Origin: Beta vulgaris subsp. vulgaris
Taxonomy: Eukaryota > Streptophyta > Magnoliopsida > Caryophyllales > Amaranthaceae
Reading direction: 5' to 3'
Assembly (NCBI RefSeq): GCF_026745355.1
Contig: NC_079206.1
Location: forward strand, 6,593,044 to 6,657,043
DNA length: 64,000 nt
Made by a program: the position numbers and the translations under genes. Shown here piece after piece: positions 56,430 to 64,000 of this stretch. Position 1 is the stretch's first letter. The number at the start of each line of letters is the position of its first letter. The notes under the pieces were generated by a model that did not search any database, was not told the origin of the DNA, and saw only the letters and a list, made by a program, of their open reading frames with translations.

Positions 56430-56960
56430 CTACGAGGAACCAAATCCAAATCCAAGCCCGCGCTCAAGAAAGGTGGCAATAACAGGTGACAACATATGGG
56501 CGAGTTTCGGTAATGTAGGATACAAAAGTGTACCGAGGACAAACCAGTTGAAGCTTAAAAGCGCAACCGTTTCAGAAGCGGGTCTGTTTCGTACAGTTGA
56601 GAAAAACTGTACGACACTCCTTAGAGACAATCCCGCCACCATGGAGCTCCATCACAAGGGGAATGCAAGGGTCTTTGGCTTCCCAGATAATCCCTCCAGC
56701 CAAGAGCGATGACAAGGTGCTAAAAAGACTCTGATTGGGCATCTGCATCTTCATTGCTCGAGAAAATCAATAGTGTAAGTGGGCCCATCAGCCCAACAGG
56801 ATTCATCCGGCTAGCTTTGAGTTGTCTCTCGTTATCGCGGGAATTTTTTTTTTGCAACAGGAGATCTTCTAGCAAGTTGTCATCTCCACTTTTGCTTGGC
56901 TGCCCAGAACTTCCATCGAAGCCATACCTTTCAGGATCACTTTGTCATTCACCCATCTCC
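56430..56960 (-). pseudogene. Broken frames of a possible membrane protein
   Basis: Three consecutive minus-strand frames read as parts of one protein. Frame 1 (about 56920-56722) has DNLLEDLLLQKKNSRDNERQ. Frame 2 (56754-56572) has LFSTLSSLLAGGIIWEAKDP. Frame 3 (56642-56430, stop TAG) has a hydrophobic stretch around LLSFNWFVLGTLLYPTLP and ends with a Gly/Phe-rich tail. Each switch needs the same one-base shift and there is no room for introns, so frameshift mutations or assembly errors are likely. The family is not recognised. It could instead be non-coding sequence in the 3' region of the coiled-coil transcript whose stop is at 56965-56967. Confidence 0.35.
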
Positions 56961-56964
56961 TATA

Positions 56965-57036
56965 TCAGTTTAAAAGGGCCGAGTCCCACATCCTCTTCGT
57001 CTGAACTGTAAGATTCTCATCTTTCAGGTGCTCCAC
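56965..57036 (-). CDS. Putative last exon of a coiled-coil protein
   Basis: The minus-strand acceptor TTCTTATAG precedes codons for VEHLKDENLT...MWDSALLN and a TGA stop (56965-56967). In phase 0 it extends the heptad pattern of the exon at 59513-59689 (FLEQE followed by VEHLKDENL). The intron between them would be about 2.5 kb. The product is not recognised. The model rests on splice signals and coil periodicity only. Confidence 0.35.
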   Translation of the reverse strand: MEHLKDENLTVQTKRMWDSALLN

Positions 57037-59512
57037 CTATAAGAAGACACTTCAACTAATGTAACACACTTAAAGTTGGATACTTCAGAATTTAAATTGA
57101 ATTTTTTCACTTTCAACAAAGTGTGAAAATCAGGTCATTACATTGAACGTGCTCACTGATGAAGTTAAATAATTTTAGGACAGACTGCCTTAAGCCATAA
57201 TGAATACCCTGATGGAGTGTGATACAAGGTCAACAAAAGTTTCTCGATTCCTAAATCGTAGTGTGCAGAGACATCACCATACTGAATAACAGTACATAAA
57301 TTTGAAGTTCACTAGTTTTATGCCATTCACTTGACTCCTAGTTCAGCATGATGAACTACACTTCCTGATAAGTCTATTATTTTTTGTCATCTTTTCTTTC
57401 ACCAAGAACATTGTTTTGCAACTTGCACAAAGTTTATTCCTGGCAACAGCTATTATATGACTACAATCATATCATTCTAGGGCCAAAAGTAGTGTGCCCC
57501 CCAGGTAAGTGTCACCTACAAACACCATAAATGGAACCTACAGACTTGCCAATCTTTTGCTATGGATCTAGTGCCAGCAATAATAAATGGCTATCATCAA
57601 TATGCTACTCCTGACAACTGCATGTATTCAACTACACTCATCCAAATAATCAAAGTAAAAAAAGAAAATAGAAAATAACTTCCAATAAGACCATTCTCCA
57701 CTGCAGGCCATTTCCCATACTATCTTTTTTAAGAAAGACTTCCTAAATATCTGTTCTCCATATTCTTGACTATATACAAAATCCATATTTCAGTTTTCCA
57801 TAAATTCAACTTGTTTTATAAGATAGGTATATAAAGGTATAATCAATGAAGCACCCCAAATAACACCGAATCAATCTATGAAAATGGCTAAATATCTAAA
57901 TAATTAAAACATGACTGTGGGGGATATTTATGTTACCTCAATCGAGGTGGGGACGACTACTCTCCCATTCACGTATATATCTCTAAAATCCTAGAAATCT
58001 ATAGTTTTTCATAATATATTAACAAGTCACACTTCCTAAAGGTCACTTATAAAGTTACCCCATATCTCCACCTTAGTCATTCAAGAAAGATTTTGCAAGA
58101 TACAATTGACTTTTCTACCCACACCAAAACCAGCAAAAACTCCATCACTAATTAAATTGATGTTCAGTTACCAACATTAACTTGCATGCTTGTGCTTAAG
58201 ATCCCTTCTAAACTTATTTCACCGCCTCAATCATTTGGGACTGCGCTTAGCACCTAATCATTCGTAAGTTGAGTCGGTTGGAGGACGGCATAGAGTTTTT
58301 CTGAGTTCAACATCAGTACAAGAGAGCTCAGGGGAAGACAAGTAGCAAAGACAGTAGTTCTGTCACCAGGAAGGATCCCTAAGAGAATCATCAAGAGAGT
58401 TCATATGACAAAACAGTCACCATACATCAGATAAAGGACAAGCAAAAATTGTGGGGGAAGTTAACCACAAAGTAGTAACCATCTCAATGATGTCCCCTCT
58501 TTACCAACTTATTTTCTTGTTTGCTTAAGTCATGGGATATATTTGTTTGTTACAACATCCAAGATTTCATATATCAGGGGATTACTAAAAGGAAGATCAT
58601 CATTTTTTCCTGAAGGGGACATCACCATGATGTCAGAGTCACTTGGGAGTGTCGCAACTCGTATATAGAACTTAGAAGAGGAATTTTCTATTAATATCTC
58701 CTTTCAAATTTAAGGGTGGTTATCATTGTGGATGTTGTACGCAAAATTTATAATTACCATTTCACTTTCCTATAATTAAAAATATCAGAAGAAATCTACC
58801 ACCCCACATTGCCCTTAGTGGAGCAGAAAGTTGCCAAATAAATAAGCAGTTGAATCTCCAGTCAGGAAGTATTTATGTCAAATGCAAAAATAGATTTGGA
58901 TCTGAAAATTCTAGCAAGATATAAATATCTTAGTGTGTGTCCTTGGTGATGCAGGAGGAGTTGTGTGTTCTGCATTTGGCACGCGATATTCAACTGCTGT
59001 AATCGCTTTATATGTAGTGTCACTTAGATGATGAAAGATGTAAGAGGAAGAAGATATTTCATTCTTGTTACGCATTTAAATTATTGTAACTTAAGCATGT
59101 GATTTCATTATATGCCAATACTTTCATTTTCATATTTGAGAAATGAATCCAAACATTGTAGCAGAGTAATGAATATGTCCATTTTATCCATACTTTAGAG
59201 GTTGTGGGTTCAAGGCTTTTGTATCGACAACATCTGTTATTTTCTACTGTATGAGATTATCATTAAGGGTCCTTGCACGAGGGAGAATGTCACGTGGCAA
59301 ATGTGCTAATGTGCTATTGTCAACTCTTTCAAATAAGAATACAGATGGTAATCTAAAAAACCAATTGAGAAACAAAACAATGCAAAAACCAAACCAGCGA
59401 AGATTGAAGTTAATGCAACATCAGTATTTAGTTAAGCTCTATCAGCATTTTTTTTCCATTAGAAAGAAGTCTAGCACACAAATGCAGCTTTTAAAAGATA
59501 AAAATCTATCAC
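57037..59512. other. Probable intron sequence of the minus-strand gene, nothing else seen
   Basis: AT-rich with no ORF of interest. Confidence 0.3.
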
Positions 59513-59689
59513 CTCTTGCTCAAGGAATTCAATTTTATAAATAGCTTTGTCATGCTCCTCTTCTATTTCAGCCAACATCGACTCTATGAGATGTTCCTTA
59601 ATGGCCACCCTCGAATGTGCCGCTAGCTTCTCGTTATCCCATGAGAGGTTGTCTACCTCAGTCTGCATCTCCTGGAGAAGCCTCTCCAT
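59513..59689 (-). CDS. Coiled-coil exon of an unrecognised protein
   Basis: The acceptor TTGGTGCAG and donor CAAGAG/GTGATA on the minus strand bound 59 codons without a stop. They are strongly charged and alpha-helical: MERLLQEMQTEVDNLSWDN at the start, EEHDKAIYKIEFLEQE at the end. Leu, Met, Val and Ile fall at a/d positions over about eight heptads. Phase 0 at both ends matches the candidate exons at 60175-60222 and 56965-57036. The gene probably begins far to the right, perhaps near 63.4 kb where a CT-rich leader is seen. No function can be assigned. Confidence 0.5.
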
Positions 59690-60174
59690 CTGCACCAAGG
59701 TATACATTAGAACAACTTGCAGTGTGAGAAGCCATACCATTCTCCCTCCCCCCTCCTACCCAAACAAAGTATTAAAACCAAACAGAAGAATAAAGGGGAA
59801 GCACGAAAGGCAAACTTAGAAGAAGCACTCCTATCTGACATCAAAAATTAGTCAAACAAAGTGGCAAAGTAAAAGTATAACTTAAACTTCTGATAAAATA
59901 TTCATCAAGACCAAGTTGAGTAAGATGCACGTCAAGAAGAAGCATGAAGACAATGTTCAGGACATCAGGTTTCATATACCGGTGCATGAAGGTAAGCCTC
60001 GAGGATCACTCATTGTTTATAGAGTTTTGAGAATGAGCAGAATCAACTAGGTGTCTTCGCTTCAGCAAGCTTCCAAGTTTCAACAAAAGGAATTGAATCC
60101 AAAGATACAAGGATGGAAACTGCCCTTGATAGTATCTCTAGAATTTTGATCTAAAAAACAATGAACTACTTTAC

Positions 60175-60222
60175 CTCAACCTCCCTCCACAGATCTCCCT
60201 TCGCACATCCAACTCCCTCATC
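60175..60222 (-). CDS. Small candidate exon upstream of the coiled-coil exon
   Basis: 48 bp between the acceptor TTTGGTGCAG and donor GTTGAG/GTAAAG on the minus strand. It encodes DEGVGCAKGDLWREVE, whose end joins the next exon in the same heptad frame. Phase 0. It is short, so chance is possible. Confidence 0.3.
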
Positions 60223-63110
60223 CTGCACCAAACTCAGCATTGACCTCCTTTGCTAGTAACCTATACTGTTTCTCTACACCATCCCTGCCTGACTACCACT
60301 TGATTCATCACAGAACATCAAAGACCAAATTCAAATTGGAAATGTAACACAATGGTGGCCAGAAAGAGACGGGGGGCGGGGGAATACAAAGAAGGAGATG
60401 TAGCAGTGGACAGTTTGGCGCCAAGATTGGGCAAGTCAAAAACCATAATTCAAAGTTGTGTGGCTCTGCCACTAAATATCCTGATAAAGCTTATGAATAC
60501 AATTGATCCCAAAACCTCCTTTAATATTATGTATAAAGATCACTTCGATAGATATTATCTACCACATCAGGTTAGCAAGACTAGGAATTTGGAAGGCACT
60601 ATATCATCAACTTTTGGTAACTCTAACGACTAACGAGTAACAATAAGTCCGGCTGACCGGCAAATAAAGGAGCTTGGAGAAGTAGGAAGCAAGATATTAG
60701 ATCCCTATATTTTGACCTCAACCTCATATTTTTTGGCAATGACAATGAAGAGTTCCACTAATTGATCAGACATAATTTTCTGTAGCAGAGGAACTTTCTT
60801 TCCAAACAAACAGATGATCACAAATATATATCGTAGGACTCTTCCATGACATACCTATCTTGTGTATCAGTAGAAAGTACATTAGTGTCAATATGACAGC
60901 AACAAGTGGTGGTAGAAAGTCTGAGCTTTATTTTTTCTACATCTTACTGCTTCCCATCCTGTTGTCAAACTCCTGTGTATAGGCCTTGTTAGGTAAATGG
61001 CTTTGGCCAGCTCTGCTATTGGTTTTAAGCTAACCAATGTGGTCAAATAAATAGAAAAAGGTCTGCTAATAGAATTTGTTGTCAAAACAAGCTTTTTCGC
61101 CAAAAAACTGCTTTTTTAGCGTTCAGAGCCAAAAATGACTAAGTCAATCATTTAACACATGAATAGCTAAAGGTCATGACATCTAATGTTTCTAAACACT
61201 TGTTTAAAGTGATAATGCATACAGCTGAATAAAGAGAGCTGATACAAGTAAAACAACTAATACTACTTGCAAGTCAACTAAGTACTGCTCATACAGAGAT
61301 TAGGGATAGTATCAAACATCCATTGTTGGTTAAGAGACAGATTTCTGACCAAAAAATGGAAAAGAAAGCTAATTAAAGAAAATTTCGAGGAAACCTACTT
61401 TCTTCTCCCTTCAGAGTGCACCCAACGCTTGTACAGGAAGAGTTGTGATGTTGATAGTGCATAAAACAATTTTCCAACACATATTTGTGTGCCAGCTAAT
61501 TATCGCTCCCAAAAGCTGCATCCAAGTAACAATCACTAACCAAAGGCTCCTCATAGCAAGTAAGCACATGAGCTTCAGCAAGAAACTTATGCTACATGAC
61601 CAACAGCAGCCACAACGTCTGAGTGAAACCCAGTAGTTTTACCAGCAGTTCTCTGAGTATCTGCACTACATGTCTGACAACATTCGATTTATGTCTAAGC
61701 TACAAGTACTCAAGTGAGGAGCTCGTTGAAAAACGTGAGTGGAGAAGTAGCCAGAATTAGCGAACAACGTCTAATTAACAAACATGCAACAGAGTATTGA
61801 TCTTGCTTCACAATGCTACCACCAATCTTGCTTCATAATGCTACCTTAAGCATACAGAGACACAGAACAAAATGGCCTTCTTACTAGATATCGACTGCAC
61901 AAACACCAAAAACAAACAAAAAGCACATACACTATAGCTATAGAATATCATAGACAACACTCGGAAGAGATTTCTTAAAAGGGACATCAATTAAGAGTTC
62001 GCCATTTTTTGGCTAGAAATTATGAGACAAACAAAAAAGTAAGAAATCGACTCCAAAAGACTAATAGACGAAAATGATGGGATGACTCAACTACTGAGAC
62101 ATTACTTGCAATACCCTCCTCCTTTAAGTTCAACATCTTTCGCTAAAAGAATCACTGGTAATAGGCCAGAGGACAAGATCCCTAGAGAAATGGACAGTAA
62201 CCAACCACCGACCTGCTTACCCACATTAACAGAATGATAAAAGCATCAATGTCATGGTGAACTGCCCCAAAGAAAGGTCTAACCAATGCTCTCATACACT
62301 CTGCATCTATATCAATATGGCTAGCAAGTCTTCTAATCATAGCTAGAAGATATTCAGTGCGAAAGAAAAATGTCGTTCTTGAATGAAAATAAGTCTCCAC
62401 ATCCACCACATCATGACCAGCATAAACTAGGTAGGTAGACTAAGTTCTCAAGTTAGAGCCCAGCAATGATCATCTACCTCCCCATCTTTTTAATCAGCTC
62501 AATTACAGTCTCATTGATGAAAAAATTTTAGCCAAAGCTCAACTATCGTCTCATCAAAGCTAATGCGATTACATATTTTTTTTCCCATAAATTTCCATCA
62601 CAACTCAATACCACCCTCTAATAAAAGTTCACGAGGACAGATAGATGTTTCAGGGTAGACAAGTGTTACCGCAAACACATACATGAGGCTTTCCTTACAA
62701 ATTCCATATAATTCCACTCTCATTACCATAATTTACTACCCTCAACCAAATGGTCCAAATCGCACGATTAAAATCAAGGTGAAATCTAAAGATGCAGAAT
62801 TTCACTATCTTCCAACATTCAAATGCCAATGTGTACACATCGATCAGAAATTAAGAATAATAGCCAAAACCTCCGCATATCCATATTTGGAATACAAATC
62901 TCAAGAGTCAAGATACTCAGAAGTACGAAGCCTTATATAAATTAGCTTATTAGACCTGATAATCCCGATTTCACCTTATACTCATACCTGACTTGATCAT
63001 GAGCAAACCAGATTAACCTATTTTATAAAGTTGAAGAGAATGCATCCTTAGCATTCAAAATTCTATCAAATTTCCACAACATTTCTTAATCAATACAAGA
63101 TAAATAAAAA
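60223..63110. other. Sequence with uncertain exons only
   Basis: An open frame on the minus strand at 62182-62330 (MIRRLASHIDIDAECMRALV, ending at a GTAAGC donor) could be an exon, but nothing supports it beyond the signals. 60930-61140 has the look of a decayed hAT-type MITE (GGCCTTGTTAGG left, CAAAAATGAC right). Otherwise AT-rich, nothing seen. Confidence 0.3.
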
Positions 63111-63448
63111 CTACAAAAAAAACCCAACAACATTAAACATAAGATAATATTTTCCTCTACATTCATACATGCAAATCAGCTTATAAAATCCAGCAACAAG
63201 AAAAGGAGAGAATGGAAAAAGACTTATATATTGAGCAATAACGGATTTTGATTGTTCAAAGTTGAAGCAACAATACAAACAAAACGAAAACAAGAAACCC
63301 AGTATATATGATACTTGTAAGTAGGAATTACTAACATAACTAGGAAAAATGAAAGAACGCAGAAAATAATTGAAGTAGAGATCAGACGAAAGTAGAGAGC
63401 ACAAAGAGAAAGAGGAAGAGAGAGGCCAACAAAATGAGGCGTCACTAA
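63111..63448 (-). promoter_or_regulatory. Possible CT-rich leader and first intron of a minus-strand gene
   Basis: The minus strand from about 63440 reads CCTCTCTCTTCCTCTTTCTC, then T-rich intron-like sequence. This fits a plant 5' leader for the gene that includes the coiled-coil exons. No TATA box is clear because the MITE at 63449-63841 begins here. Confidence 0.3.
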
Positions 63449-63841
63449 GGGCCTGCACAAGCTTTTGAAGTAGCTTTTAGTGTTTTGACTTAATCAAAAC
63501 ACTAGTAAAGAAAAAATAGTAGTGTTTGGTTTGGGAGTGGTATAAGTAGCTCTTAGCGATATAAGTAGTGTTTTATTAGTGTTTGTCAAAAGCTACAATT
63601 TGTAGCTTTTGGGGTAGCGTTTAGTGGTATACAAATTATATATTGAAGTTTCGTTTGAGTTTTTAACAAGTTATTTGTAAACAGCTACTTTGACAAATTC
63701 TTTTACCGAACATCAATATCTTATCCCGCTACTTGGACAACTAATAGTTAGACACCAACCACTGACACCTACACACACAGCTAACAACTACTCTCACAGC
63801 TAAAAGCTACTACCACAACTACCGTTGCCGAACACGTTCTA
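63449..63841. mobile_element. hAT-like MITE
   Basis: The ends GGGCCTGCACAAGCTTTT and the complement of TAGAACGTGTTCGGCAACGG resemble each other. The interior repeats AGCTACTT / AAAAGCTAC motifs in both directions, as is common in plant hAT-type MITEs. The target duplication is not certain. Confidence 0.45.
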
Positions 63842-64000
63842 AGTGTATGAAGCTTTCCACCTCCTCTCAAGGCTGTCATATATATCTCTAGCACTCCGGC
63901 TGTCCTTGTATAAGGTCTTCTGCAATGTTCGCATTGTGGATTCATAAATGATAATCCTCTGGTCCAGCATATCATAGGCAAACCTCTTCAACTCTGAAAA
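63839..64000 (-). CDS. C-terminal exon of an unrecognised gene (5' part outside window)
   Basis: The minus strand from the window edge encodes 53 residues (up to FSELKRFAYDMLDQRIIIYE at the start, SLERRWKASYT at the end) before a TAG at 63839-63841. A possible acceptor (TTTTCAG) lies at the very edge. The sequence is charged and helical with coding-like codon use. The TAG overlaps the terminus of the MITE at 63449-63841, so the native C-terminus may have been cut or replaced by the insertion. Family not recognised. Confidence 0.45.
   Translation of the reverse strand, partial: FSELKRFAYDMLDQRIIIYESTMRTLQKTLYKDSRSARDIYDSLERRWKASYT

Noticed and set aside
62182..62409. Minus-strand frame of 75 codons with a good donor site
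   Set aside because: Reads like a protein, but no acceptor-supported, phase-consistent link to other exons was found. Mentioned only in the spacer entry.

Overview
The window is a repeat-rich, AT-rich stretch of a plant nuclear genome. The evidence is plant-type Copia and L1-like retroelements, Stowaway-like MITEs, tRNA-derived SINEs, a secreted eight-cysteine (8CM) lipid-transfer-like gene family, and a helicase gene split by many GT-AG introns. The exact taxon cannot be read from sequence alone; a eudicot is likely.

Region 1 to about 30 kb is a young, rearranged cluster built from one repeating unit. Each unit carries a MULE-type MITE, a CAGTTAG/CTAACTG palindromic block, an LTR-plus-primer-site remnant, a Copia reverse-transcriptase scrap, an array of ~315-bp GC-rich satellite monomers, an 8CM gene with its promoter, and an L1-like fragment. 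Four 8CM copies are present: intact at 3554-4006 (+) and 26494-26946 (+), broken at 14210-14660 (-) and 19145-19605 (+). About 2600-7484 and 18250-23070 are near-identical, so that duplication is recent. One unit is inverted. A 4.9-kb Copia element (8118-13007) with identical 130-bp LTRs sits in its L1-like fragment, and the empty target site survives in two sister copies. A 1.2-kb TRIM-like element (25073-26308) lies about 60 bp upstream of the TATA box of the fourth gene.

Region 30-50 kb is mostly nested transposons. A defective Copia element (30128-34761) has 2%-diverged LTRs carrying a GC-rich palindromic minisatellite, and a 1.4-kb foldback MULE with a 9-bp target duplication sits inside it. 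Further Copia, LTR, L1-like, SINE and MITE pieces follow, with a G-rich minisatellite ORF and a strong G-quadruplex tract. A minus-strand promoter and leader lie near 45.3-45.9 kb, with no recognisable coding exons behind them.

Region 50-64 kb holds the clearest gene: a 12-exon DEAD-box RNA helicase of the HAS1/DDX18 type (50719-55790, +), a nucleolar ribosome-biogenesis factor. Downstream on the minus strand are exons of an unrecognised coiled-coil protein, broken frames of a possible membrane protein, and at the right edge the last exon of another gene whose stop codon lies in a MITE terminus. No tRNA or rRNA gene and no CRISPR array was seen.
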